From Clostridiaceae bacterium (GTDB taxonomy: Bacteria; Bacillota; Clostridia; Oscillospirales; QAMX01), in assembly GCA_016297585.1 (NCBI GenBank), contig JAEDGJ010000011.1, positions 1-26,272 of the forward strand: 26,272 bases of DNA, in the 5' to 3' direction. Positions 15,044-22,662 of this stretch are shown in pieces. The first letter of the stretch is position 1. The number at the start of each line of letters is the position of its first letter. The position numbers and the translations under genes were made by a program. The notes under the pieces were generated by a model. The model made no database searches. It saw nothing but the letters and a program-made list of their open reading frames with translations, and had not been told where the DNA came from.

Positions 15044-15310
15044 GTGTCCTTTTTTGAGGAAGGAGGAGGAAAAAAAGACGGCGTCCGCGGCCGTGACTGC
15101 CGCGGCGGATCGGGAGGGAGCGCTCTTCGATCTTGTAATAACAGCGATGGGAAGCCGTGTTCCGGCGTGAGAGGAGGCCAGGAAGCCTCGACCGACCTTC
15201 CGTGCAGCGTTTTTCCCCGAAAACGGGGGACTGCACGTCCATTTTATGGAAGGAAGCGCCGCTGTTATGACCGCCGTTTCCTCCAGAATCAAAAAAGGAG
15301 AGTCCCGCAT
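15044..15310 (+). other. structured 270-base leader segment between riboswitch terminator and thiW
   Basis: No convincing gene is present. A 7-bp hairpin CCGCGGC/GCCGCGG lies near its start. A larger nested structure then spans 15138-15268. It is closed by the perfect 9-bp inverted repeat ATAACAGCG/CGCTGTTAT. It contains GCCG/CGGC and GAGGC/GCCTC hairpins and a compound arm CTTCC-GTGCAG...CCCCG-AAAA-CGGGG...CTGCAC...GGAAG. This looks like a multibranched RNA. I matched no known riboswitch core to it. Confidence 0.6.
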
Positions 15311-15829
15311 ATGAAAAAGACCAATGTGAAGAAGCTCGCCGCCGCCGGTATCCTCTGCGCGGTCGCGGTCGTGGGCAGCCTGTTTTCGTTCCCCGTCTTC
15401 GGCAGCAAATGCGCGCCGGTGCAGCATATGGTGAACATCCTCTGCGCCGTATTCCTCGGCCCCGGCTACGCGATCGGCGCGGCGTTCGTCGCGTCCCTCC
15501 TGCGCAACATCCTCGGGCTCGGCAGCCTGATGGCCTTCCCGGGCAGCATGTTCGGCGCGCTGCTTGCCGGGCTGTGCTATAAGAAGAACGGGAACCTCCC
15601 CCTGACGCTGCTCGGCGAGGTGTTCGGCACGTCCGTGCTGGGCGGACTCTGCGCCTATCCCGTCGCGATCTTCCTGATGGGCAAGAGCGCCGCGGAGATC
15701 GCGTTCTACGCCTATATCGTGCCGTTCCTGATCTCCACCGCCGCGGGCGCGATCGTGTCCGGCATCCTGATCTATGCCCTGAAGCGCTTCGGCGTGCTGA
15801 AAAACCTTCAGGACAGTCTGAACCGCTAA
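15311..15829 (+). CDS. thiW: ThiW, thiazole-specific S component of an ECF transporter
   Basis: A 172-residue integral membrane protein with about five to six hydrophobic helices. The N-terminal half carries the ThiW-type segment GSKCAPVQHMVNILCAVFLG and a following LRNILGLGSLMAFPGS loop. ThiW is the substrate-binding unit that works with a shared energy-coupling module (EcfA, EcfA', EcfT, not in this window) and is thought to import the thiazole precursor hydroxyethylthiazole. The open frame runs back to 15044, but the ATG at 15311 has AGGAG 10 bases upstream and begins the conserved part. Its place under the TPP riboswitch and directly before thiM (13 bases) supports the assignment. Confidence 0.9.
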   Translation: MKKTNVKKLAAAGILCAVAVVGSLFSFPVFGSKCAPVQHMVNILCAVFLGPGYAIGAAFVASLLRNILGLGSLMAFPGSMFGALLAGLCYKKNGNLPLTLLGEVFGTSVLGGLCAYPVAIFLMGKSAAEIAFYAYIVPFLISTAAGAIVSGILIYALKRFGVLKNLQDSLNR

Positions 15830-15842
15830 AAAGGAGAGTACA

Positions 15843-16658
15843 ATGCTCGGTTCCATCCTTGAAAACGTGCGCCGCACCCGTCCGCTGGTCCACTGCATCA
15901 ACAACTATGTGACGGCGAACGACTGCGCGATGATCGTCCTCGCCTGCGGGGCGTCGCCGATCATGGCGGACGAGCCGGAGGAGGCGGAGGAGATCACCGC
16001 GCGCTGCCGCGGACTTTGCCTCAACACCGGCACGCCGGATGCCCGGAGGGCCGCGTCGATGCTCGCCGCGGGAAAGCGTGCGAACGCCCTCGGGCTTCCC
16101 GTCGTGCTCGACCCCGTGGGCGCGGGCGCATCGCGTTTCCGGACGGAGCTTGTGCGCACGCTGCTCGGCGGGGTGCGGTTCGCCGTCATCCGCGGCAACG
16201 TGTCCGAGATCCGCGTGCTGGCGGCCGGTACGGACGCCGCCGGCGGGGTGGATGCCGACGCCGCGGTCACGGAGGGCAACCTTGCGTCCCTGACGGCGTT
16301 TGCGATGGAGTTTGCCCGCCGGACGGGCGCCGTCGCCGCGATGACCGGGGCGATCGACGTCGTCACGGACGGCAAGACCGCGTATCTCGTGCGAAACGGG
16401 CATCCTGAAATGCGGTATGTCACCGGCGCCGGCTGTCAGCTTTCCGCGCTGACGGCCGCGTTCGCCGCGGCAAATCCGGAAAGGCCGCTGGAAGCCGCCG
16501 CCGCCGCCGTCTGCACGATGGGGCTGGCGGGGGAGCTCGCGTACCGCCGGATGAAGCCGGAGGACGGCAGCGCGTCGTACCGGAACTACATCATCGACGC
16601 CGTCCGGAACATGACGCCGGAGAGACTCGAGGAGGGAGCAGACTATGAAATGCGATAA
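15843..16658 (+). CDS. thiM: hydroxyethylthiazole kinase
   Basis: A 271-residue ThiM that phosphorylates 4-methyl-5-(2-hydroxyethyl)thiazole for thiamine salvage. It begins with the family signature PLVHCINNYVTANDCA (14-29). It has a DPVGAGASRFR segment, RGNVSEI, and the anion-hole and catalytic motif VTGAGCQLSA, where the cysteine is typical of ThiM. AGGAG lies 6 bases before the ATG. It pairs with ThiW upstream, which would bring in its substrate, and it overlaps thiE by 14 bases. Full length; all key parts present. Confidence 0.96.
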   Translation: MLGSILENVRRTRPLVHCINNYVTANDCAMIVLACGASPIMADEPEEAEEITARCRGLCLNTGTPDARRAASMLAAGKRANALGLPVVLDPVGAGASRFRTELVRTLLGGVRFAVIRGNVSEIRVLAAGTDAAGGVDADAAVTEGNLASLTAFAMEFARRTGAVAAMTGAIDVVTDGKTAYLVRNGHPEMRYVTGAGCQLSALTAAFAAANPERPLEAAAAAVCTMGLAGELAYRRMKPEDGSASYRNYIIDAVRNMTPERLEEGADYEMR

Positions 16659-17295
16659 GCGGATGATGCGGCTCTACGCCATTACCGACCGCGCCTGGGT
16701 CGGACGGCAGACGCTTGCCGAGCAGGTCGAAGCCGCCATCCGGGGCGGGGCGACCTGCGTGCAGCTCCGGGAAAAGCAGCTTCCGGAGGCGGAGCTATTA
16801 GACGAGGCGCGGGAGATCGCCGCCCTCTGCCGCCGGTACGGCGTGCCGTTCTTCGTCAACGACAACGTAGATGTCGCGATCGCCTGCGGCGCGGACGGCG
16901 TACACGTCGGTCAGGACGACATGGCGGCGTCCGACGTGCGCCGCAGAGTCGGAGACCGCATGATGATCGGCGTCTCCGCGCACAGCGTGGAGGAAGCCGT
17001 GACCGCGGTGAAAAACGGCGCGGACTGCCTCGGCGTCGGCGCGGTGTTTGCGACCTCCACCAAGACGAACGTCTCCGCGATGCCGCGCGAGACGCTGCGC
17101 GCGATCTGCCGGGCGGTCGACGTCCCCGTCGTCGCGATCGGCGGCATCAGCCGGGCGAATCTCCCGCTGCTCGCGGGCACCGGCGTGGACGGCGTCGCGC
17201 TCGTCAGCGCCATCTTCTCCGCGCCGGACATCGAGGCGGAATGCCGCGTGCTGCGGGCGATGTCGGAGGAAATGGTCCGCGCGGACGCGTCATAA
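16645..17295 (+). CDS. thiE: thiamine-phosphate synthase
   Basis: A 216-residue TIM barrel that joins HMP pyrophosphate to thiazole phosphate, giving thiamine phosphate. Conserved parts are CVQLREK (39-44 region), FVNDN (70-74), GADGVHVGQDD (82-92), GVSAHS, GVGAVFATSTKTN and AIGGI near the end. These cover both the pyrophosphate and thiazole-phosphate sites. The start at 16645 lies inside the thiM end with GGAGGGAG 6 bases upstream; Met7 or Met8 are possible but have no better site. The next gene, thiD, is 138 bases away across a structured spacer. Confidence 0.96.
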   Translation: MKCDKRMMRLYAITDRAWVGRQTLAEQVEAAIRGGATCVQLREKQLPEAELLDEAREIAALCRRYGVPFFVNDNVDVAIACGADGVHVGQDDMAASDVRRRVGDRMMIGVSAHSVEEAVTAVKNGADCLGVGAVFATSTKTNVSAMPRETLRAICRAVDVPVVAIGGISRANLPLLAGTGVDGVALVSAIFSAPDIEAECRVLRAMSEEMVRADAS

Positions 17296-17391
17296 AGAGT
17301 GGTCTGTTCCCCGGGGGAGACGGCGGATAAAACCGGCATTTCCCCGGGGAACCTTCCATAAAAAAACGCGGCAGACCGGGGGCACCACTCT
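17296..17391 (+). other. structured intergenic element between thiE and thiD
   Basis: It begins directly after the thiE stop. The outer ends AGAGTGGT (17296-17303) and ACCACTCT (17384-17391) are perfect inverted repeats. GGTCTG (17301-17306) also matches CAGACC (17372-17377). Inside, TTCCCCGGGG (17307-17316) pairs perfectly with CCCCGGGGAA (17342-17351). There is no T-run after the hairpin, so it is not a normal forward terminator. It may be a folded RNA spacer, a processing site or a small dispersed repeat. Confidence 0.6.
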
Positions 17392-17433
17392 CTGTCGCGC
17401 AACAAAAATCATGCACAAAAAGGAGAAATGAGC

Positions 17434-18237
17434 ATGAAAACCGCTTTAACGATCGCGGGAAGCGACTGCAGCGGAGGCGCCGGCATTCAGGCCGATCTGA
17501 AGACGATGACCATGAACGGCGTATACGCCATGAGTGCGGTCACCGCGCTGACAGCCCAGAACACGACCGGCGTCACGGGGATTTTCGAGGTAACGCCCGA
17601 TTTCCTCCGGCAGCAGCTCGACATGATCTTCACGGACATCCGTCCGGACGCCGTGAAGATCGGGATGGTATCGAATTCCGCGCTGATCGAGGTCATCGCG
17701 GAGCGCCTTTCGTTCTACGGCGCGCAGAACGTCGTGGTCGACCCCGTGATGGTGGCGACCTCGGGCTCGAGCCTGCTGGAGACGGAGGCCGTGTCGACGC
17801 TCAAGGCCAGCCTTCTGCCCCTCGCTGCGCTTGTGACGCCGAACATCCCGGAGGCGGAGGTGCTTTCCGGGCTCACGATCCGCGGTGAGGCGGATATGTG
17901 CGAGGCGGCAAAGCGCATCGGAGAGGAGCGGGGCTGCGCGGTGCTCGTCAAGGGCGGACACAGCGTCAGCGACGCAAACGATCTGCTGTACGCAGACGGC
18001 GAGGTACGGTGGTTCCGCGGACGCCGGATCGACAACCCGAACACCCACGGCACCGGCTGCACGCTGTCGAGCGCCATCGCGTCGAATCTCGCGAAGGGCT
18101 TTTCGCTGGACGAGTCCGTGCGCCGCGCCAAGGAGTACATCTCCGGCGCGCTGGCGGCGATGCTCGATCTCGGACGCGGCAGGGGCCCGATGAACCACGC
18201 GTTTGATCTTCGCGGTGAATTTTCGAAGGAGGCCTGA
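17434..18237 (+). CDS. thiD: hydroxymethylpyrimidine/phosphomethylpyrimidine kinase
   Basis: A 267-residue ThiD that phosphorylates HMP and then HMP phosphate to give the pyrophosphate used by ThiE. It begins ALTIAGSDCSGGAGIQADLK-like, the ribokinase-family substrate loop. It has VVVDPVMVATSG, VTPNIPEAEVL, VLVKGGH and the C-terminal anion hole and base NTHGTGCTLSSAI. I prefer the ATG at 17434, which lies 8 bases after AGGAG. The ATG at 17428 is only 2-3 bases from it. cytX follows after 7 bases. Full length and intact. Confidence 0.95.
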   Translation: MKTALTIAGSDCSGGAGIQADLKTMTMNGVYAMSAVTALTAQNTTGVTGIFEVTPDFLRQQLDMIFTDIRPDAVKIGMVSNSALIEVIAERLSFYGAQNVVVDPVMVATSGSSLLETEAVSTLKASLLPLAALVTPNIPEAEVLSGLTIRGEADMCEAAKRIGEERGCAVLVKGGHSVSDANDLLYADGEVRWFRGRRIDNPNTHGTGCTLSSAIASNLAKGFSLDESVRRAKEYISGALAAMLDLGRGRGPMNHAFDLRGEFSKEA

Positions 18238-18244
18238 CGATAAA

Positions 18245-19410
18245 ATGGAAGAAAGACGTACTTCCCTGTTTGAAAACGGTCTGATCTGGTTCGGCGCGGG
18301 CGTATCGATCGCCGAGATCCTGACCGGCACCTATTTTGCCTCGATGGGCCTCGCGCGCGGCCTCTCGGCGATCCTTGTCGGCCACGTCATCGGCTGCTTT
18401 TTGCTGTTCCTCGCCGGTCTGATCGGCGGCAAGGTGCGCAAGAGCGCGATGGAGACCGTCAAAATGAGCTTCGGACAGAAGGGCAGCCTGCTGTTCTCCC
18501 TTCTGAACATCCTCCAGCTCGTCGGCTGGACGGCGATCATGATCTACGACGGCGCGCTTGCCGCGAACAGCATCCTCGACGCCGGCAGCTGGGTCTGGGC
18601 GCTCGTCATCGGCGCGCTGATCGTCCTCTGGATCCTGATCGGCATCAAAAGCCTCGGGAAAGTCAACACCGTCGCGATGGTCGCCCTGTTCGGGCTGACG
18701 GTCGTGCTGTGCGTCGTCATCTTCCGCGACGGCGCGGCGGCGGTCCTCTCCGGCGAGAGCATGTCCTTCGGCGCGGCGGTGGAGCTGTCGGTCGCGATGC
18801 CGCTGTCGTGGCTGCCGCTGATCAGCGACTACACGAGAGAGGCGAAGTCCCCGGTGAAGGCGACCGCCGTGAGCGCCGTGACGTACGGCGTCGTGAGCTG
18901 CTGGATGTACGGCATCGGTATGTGCGCCGCGATGTTCACGGGCGAGTCCGACATCGCGCAGATCATGCTCCGCGCGGGACTGGGCATCGCGGGTCTTGTC
19001 ATCATCCTGTTCTCGACGATCACGACGACGTTCCTCGACGCGTACTCGGCGGGCGTCTCGAGCGAGTCCGTCAGCGCGAAGCTGAACGGCAAATGGGTGG
19101 CGGTGATCGTCACCGTCATCGGCGTCCTCTGCGCGATCCTGTTCCCGATCACGGACATCACGGACTTCCTGTACCTGATCGGCTCCGTTTTCGCGCCGAT
19201 GATCGCCGTACAGATCGCGGACTTCTTCCTGCTGCACCGCTCCTGCGAGGAGACGGCGTTCGGCGTCTTGCGATCTGGCTCGTGGGATTTGTGCTCTACC
19301 GCCTGCTGATGCACGTCGACTTCATCCTCGGCAGCACCCTGCCCGACATGGTGCTCACGATCCTGATCTGCGTCGCCGTCGACCGGCTGACGGCGCGGAA
19401 AAAGGCGTAA
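18245..19410 (+). pseudogene. cytX: cytX, putative hydroxymethylpyrimidine transporter, frameshifted near the 3' end
   Basis: An NCS1-family permease of the CytX type, thought to import the pyrimidine precursor HMP. The first frame (18245-19309) gives 354 residues with about ten hydrophobic helices. It holds the family-typical GLIWFGAGVSIAEILTGTYF start and LSWLPLISDYTREAKSP. At about 19258-19275 the frame breaks. After ETAFG the first frame runs into nonsense and a stop, while another frame continues as LAIWLVGFVLYRLLMHVDF and ends with VDRLTARKKA at 19410. That is the expected last helix. The pattern fits a small deletion, for example 4 bases. It may be a true mutation or an assembly error. 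The ATG lies 12 bases after AAGGAGG, downstream of thiD. Confidence 0.82.
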
Positions 19411-19429
19411 AAAGATCGAAAAACATACG

Positions 19430-19464
19430 AAAATCCCCGGTACATGGGTTGTACCGGGGATTTT
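19430..19464. terminator. bidirectional intrinsic terminator between cytX and the ABC exporter
   Basis: A perfect 14-bp stem, AAAATCCCCGGTAC (19430-19443) and GTACCGGGGATTTT (19451-19464), with a 7-base loop. The flanking A and T runs serve both strands. It ends the thiamine operon on the plus strand and the exporter operon on the minus strand. Confidence 0.93.
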
Positions 19465-19492
19465 CTGCGCCGTTATGCCGGTGCACGGGGAT

Positions 19493-21064
19493 CTACTGCA
19501 GATTCAGCTCCGCATAGGCGAGCATGTTCCGGCAGGCAAAGACGGTCACGGCGGCGACGGCGAGGTTTGCGGCGGCAAGCGATAAAAACGCGGTGAACGG
19601 AACGGAGATCAGGATGAGTCCCGAGCCGCAGAGCAGGAACGCGACGGCGGCGCCCGGGATGCCGAGCACGAGGATCGCGGCGAAGAAGACGAGCATCGAC
19701 AGCACCTTCGACGTCATCGAGGAAAAGAGGCGCTCGATGAGGACGTAGGACGCGAGGAACAGGCAGTCGAACGCAAAGCCCGCGAGCGCGCAGGCGGCTG
19801 TTTCGGCGGGGGAGAGGCCGCAGATCAGCGCGACGGGGACGTACATCAGCACCGCATTGAGCGCAAACTTCGGCAGCGCCTCGGCAAGCGCCCAGAAGAG
19901 CTTCCGGAACGGCGGCTCGGGGATGAGGTAGATATAGGGCAGCACCAGCTCGCGCTGGAGCCGGCCGAGCATCGCGCCGAAGATGCGCATATAGACGGCA
20001 AACGCAAAGCCCGCGACGATGCCGCCCTCCGTGCGCATCAGGAACGCAAAGCCGACGGAGGCGGCGATGAAAATGTACGAGGACGGCTCGAGCACCAGCG
20101 GATTTGCGCGGCGGTTTTCAAGGCAGTGCTTATAAAAGAGCACGCTTGCGCCCCGGCCGCGGTCGAGCGTCGCGCTGCCGCGGCGCATTTTGGAGGGAGC
20201 GGCCTGACGCCCGGATTTTGCGGCCTCCCGGGTGCGGAAATTCTGCTCGGTGATGCCGTAGACATCCTCGTAATAGTCGTCGTCGCTGCGCGCGATCCAC
20301 AGGACAAGCAGCGCGACATAGACGGCGGCGGCGGCGAGTCCCGAGAGGATCGGCGCGGCGCTGCCGGAGAGCATCCCGCCGACCGCGGCGGAGAGCCAGC
20401 CGGAGACGGGGAAGAACTTCAGCACGCCCGAGGCAAGCGCGACCGCGGTCCCGAGCAGCGCGTCACGGTTTGCGGCGAGGACGGAGAAGACGGCGGCTGC
20501 CGCGACGGCGAGGACCGCAAAGAAGACGATGCGCGCGGTCCTGCGGCGGCGAGCGGAGAGGGCGGTTTTCGTGTAGATCACCATCGCGGTGAGCTGTCCG
20601 CAGAAGACGGACAGGCTGTAGCCCGCGAGGAGCCAGATCAGCCCCGAGTAGCCGATGCCGTAGGTGGTGTGGAGCATCGTATACTGGAACAGCAGAAAGA
20701 CGCCGACGAGCAGGGAGGAGCCGAGCTGCTGGATCAGCCCGTAAAACAGCACAGACTGGCGCGAAAACGGGCCCGCGAACAGAAAATTGACGTCGGGCAT
20801 CGCAAAGAGCGTCGCGCCCTTGGAAAAGCCGTTGTAGGAGATCGTGAGAAAGACGAAGGTGTAAAAGACGAACGCGATGGCGCAAAGCTCGCGCAGATCG
20901 CGGTAGTCGGGGAATTCCGGGGTATCCGCGTTGCCCGCGAAGACGGTGAAGCCGATCAGCGCGAGGAAAACGACCGCCAGGATCAGCCGCGAGGGCTTGC
21001 GGAAAAAGCGCAGGACGCCGTTTTTCAGGCGCGTCCAGAGAAGATAGGTCAGCGCGCCGTTCAT
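19493..21064 (-). CDS. ABC exporter permease subunit
   Basis: A 523-residue membrane protein with many hydrophobic helices in two halves. They are split by a polar, basic region (SDDDYYEDVYGITEQNF and a following Arg/Lys-rich stretch, about 250-320). The layout matches the putative ABC exporter permeases of Bacillota (PF16962 type). The start ATG at 21064 overlaps the stop of the ATPase gene as ATGA, so the two subunits are translationally coupled. A GGAGG-rich site precedes it. With the ATPase it should form a complete exporter. The substrate is unknown; related pairs often handle lipids, peptides or antimicrobials. The gene ends at the bidirectional terminator. Confidence 0.85.
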   Translation of the reverse strand: MNGALTYLLWTRLKNGVLRFFRKPSRLILAVVFLALIGFTVFAGNADTPEFPDYRDLRELCAIAFVFYTFVFLTISYNGFSKGATLFAMPDVNFLFAGPFSRQSVLFYGLIQQLGSSLLVGVFLLFQYTMLHTTYGIGYSGLIWLLAGYSLSVFCGQLTAMVIYTKTALSARRRRTARIVFFAVLAVAAAAVFSVLAANRDALLGTAVALASGVLKFFPVSGWLSAAVGGMLSGSAAPILSGLAAAAVYVALLVLWIARSDDDYYEDVYGITEQNFRTREAAKSGRQAAPSKMRRGSATLDRGRGASVLFYKHCLENRRANPLVLEPSSYIFIAASVGFAFLMRTEGGIVAGFAFAVYMRIFGAMLGRLQRELVLPYIYLIPEPPFRKLFWALAEALPKFALNAVLMYVPVALICGLSPAETAACALAGFAFDCLFLASYVLIERLFSSMTSKVLSMLVFFAAILVLGIPGAAVAFLLCGSGLILISVPFTAFLSLAAANLAVAAVTVFACRNMLAYAELNLQ

Positions 21065-21789
21065 GCGTCGTGTCCCTCCTCCGTGCCGCCTTCGCCGGTG
21101 ATCGAGAAGAACAGCTCCTCGAGAGTCTGCTCGTGCGTCTCGTCGGGACGGTTGCGGCGCGTCGCGGCAAATTCGCCGCGGTTCATGATGTGCACGACGT
21201 CCCAGTAGTCCTCGACGCTGTCGATCATGTGCGTGGAGATGAGGACGGCGGCGCCCTCCTCCTTCAGCTCGCGGAACAGCAGCTTGATCTCCTTGATGGC
21301 GTACGGGTCGAGTCCCACCATCGGCTCGTCGAAGATGACGAGCTTCGGACGGTGGATCAGCGCGCAGACGACGGAGAGCTTCTGCTGCATCCCCTTGGAC
21401 AGCTCGCCTGCCAGCGCGCTGCGCTTTTCGTAGAGCGCAAAGCGCTCGAGCAGCCGGTCGCGGTACGCGGGATCGTCGGGCGTGCCCCACGCGCGGCGCA
21501 CGAACTCGAGATGCTCCGAGACGGTGAGCGCCTCGTACAGCGCGGGCATCTCCGGCACATAGCCGAGCAGGCGCTTGGCGTCCGTCGACTTGTTCGGATA
21601 GCCGCCGATGGTGATCTGTCCGTCGAAGCGCAGGAGTCCCGCGATGCACTTGATGATGGTGGACTTTCCCGCGCCGTTCGGGCCCATCAGAATGGCGATC
21701 TGCCCCGGCTCCACCGCGAAGCTGATGTCGCGGTTGGCCGTGACCTTGCCGTAGCGCTTGGTGACGTGCTGGATGTCGAGCATATTCAT
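21061..21789 (-). CDS. ABC transporter ATP-binding subunit
   Basis: A 242-residue ABC ATPase. Walker A is GPNGAGKS (36-43), the signature is LSKGMQQK, Walker B is LVIFDEP with the following D-loop GLDP, and the switch histidine is in ISTHM. All catalytic parts are intact. It has the short form typical of exporter ATPases of the DRA/CcmA type. The ATG at 21789 has GGGGAA 5 bases upstream, and a second ATG at 21783 (spacing about 11) is equally possible. It is coupled to the permease by an ATGA overlap. It is divergent from the AAC(3)-family gene. I see no clear promoter for it in the short gap. Confidence 0.93.
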   Translation of the reverse strand: MNMLDIQHVTKRYGKVTANRDISFAVEPGQIAILMGPNGAGKSTIIKCIAGLLRFDGQITIGGYPNKSTDAKRLLGYVPEMPALYEALTVSEHLEFVRRAWGTPDDPAYRDRLLERFALYEKRSALAGELSKGMQQKLSVVCALIHRPKLVIFDEPMVGLDPYAIKEIKLLFRELKEEGAAVLISTHMIDSVEDYWDVVHIMNRGEFAATRRNRPDETHEQTLEELFFSITGEGGTEEGHDA

Positions 21790-21798
21790 GGTTTCCCC

Positions 21799-21827
21799 TT
21801 GCCTTCCCGGTATTTTTGAGGTACAAT
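21799..21827 (+). promoter_or_regulatory. promoter of the AAC(3)-family gene
   Basis: TTGCCT (21799-21804), 17-base spacer, TACAAT (21822-21827), about 30 bases before the start codon. Confidence 0.72.
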
Positions 21828-21858
21828 GAAAGAAAAAACGTAAGGGAGCTTTGCGACT

Positions 21859-22638
21859 ATGGAAATTCGCGACCGGATCATCCGCGACCTCCGTGCGCTG
21901 GGCGTGCGCGAGGGCGATACCGTTTTAATGCACTCGTCGATGAAGTCGCTCGGAACGGACAGGACGCCCGCCTATGTGCTCGACGCGATCCAGGACGCCG
22001 TCGGAGAGCGCGGCACACTGCTGCTTCCCGCGCTGTCCTATGCGACCGTCAAATTCGACCAGCCGAACTGGAGCTACCACGACACGCCGGTCTGCGTCGG
22101 ACTGCTGCCGGAGACGTTCCGCCATCTGCCGGGCGTCGTGCGCAGCCTGCATCCGACGCATTCCGTCTGCGCCAGAGGCGCCCGGGCGGCGGAGCTGACG
22201 GCGGGGCACGAAAACGACCATACGCCCGTCGGCGAGAACTCGCCGTACCGGAGACTGCCGGGCGTCGGCGGGAAGATCCTGATGCTCGGCTGCGGCATGG
22301 GGCCGATGACGTTCATGCACGGCGTCGAGGAATACGCGCACGCGCCGTATGTGCTGCTGCCGGAGCCGTGGGTCTACCACATGGAGGACGCTTCCCGCCG
22401 CCGGTTCGATATGTCCGTGCACCGTCACGGCATCAACCGCTTCGGCGACCAGGCATACGCGCGCATCGAGGGGCTGCTCGGAACAGGCGAGCTCGCGCGG
22501 GGCAGGGTGCTCGGGGCGGACGCCTATCTCGTCGATACGAACGCGATGCTGCGCCGCGGCGCGGAGAAGATCGCGCAGGACCCCTACTATTTCCTGAAGC
22601 TGCACATCGACGCGCCGGTGCCGGGCGCCGTCTGCTGA
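21859..22638 (+). CDS. AAC(3)-family N-acetyltransferase
   Basis: A 259-residue protein of the Antibiotic_NAT (AAC(3)) family. Seen: VLMHSSMKSLG (23-32), GTLLLPAL, SLHPTHSVCARG (98-109) with the family H-P-T-H-S motif, and GENSPYRRL. AAC(3) enzymes transfer acetyl from acetyl-CoA to the 3-amino group of aminoglycosides. However, many chromosomal Bacillota homologues of this length have no proven resistance role and may act on other amino compounds. GGGAG lies about 10 bases before the ATG. It is monocistronic. It ends 24 bases from the convergent NagA-like gene with no visible terminator. Family certain; substrate open. Confidence 0.87.
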   Translation: MEIRDRIIRDLRALGVREGDTVLMHSSMKSLGTDRTPAYVLDAIQDAVGERGTLLLPALSYATVKFDQPNWSYHDTPVCVGLLPETFRHLPGVVRSLHPTHSVCARGARAAELTAGHENDHTPVGENSPYRRLPGVGGKILMLGCGMGPMTFMHGVEEYAHAPYVLLPEPWVYHMEDASRRRFDMSVHRHGINRFGDQAYARIEGLLGTGELARGRVLGADAYLVDTNAMLRRGAEKIAQDPYYFLKLHIDAPVPGAVC

Positions 22639-22662
22639 GGCTTCCTTTGCATTAGACGCGCG

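Noticed and set aside
15138..15268. A cobalamin riboswitch or T-box in the thiW leader
   Set aside because: Some bases resemble a B12-type GCCAGGA segment, but the other conserved B12 boxes and the T-box antiterminator core are missing.
14589..16403. A long minus-strand open frame across the thiamine leader, thiW and thiM
   Set aside because: It runs through a TPP riboswitch and known genes, and its product is Arg-rich with no domain.
17307..17351. An ordinary intrinsic terminator after thiE
   Set aside because: The strong stem is followed by CCTTCCATAAAA instead of a T-run on the plus strand.
21859..22638. An aminoglycoside resistance gene
   Set aside because: It is a member of the AAC(3) family, but base composition matches the neighbours, no mobile element is near, and chromosomal homologues often lack resistance activity.
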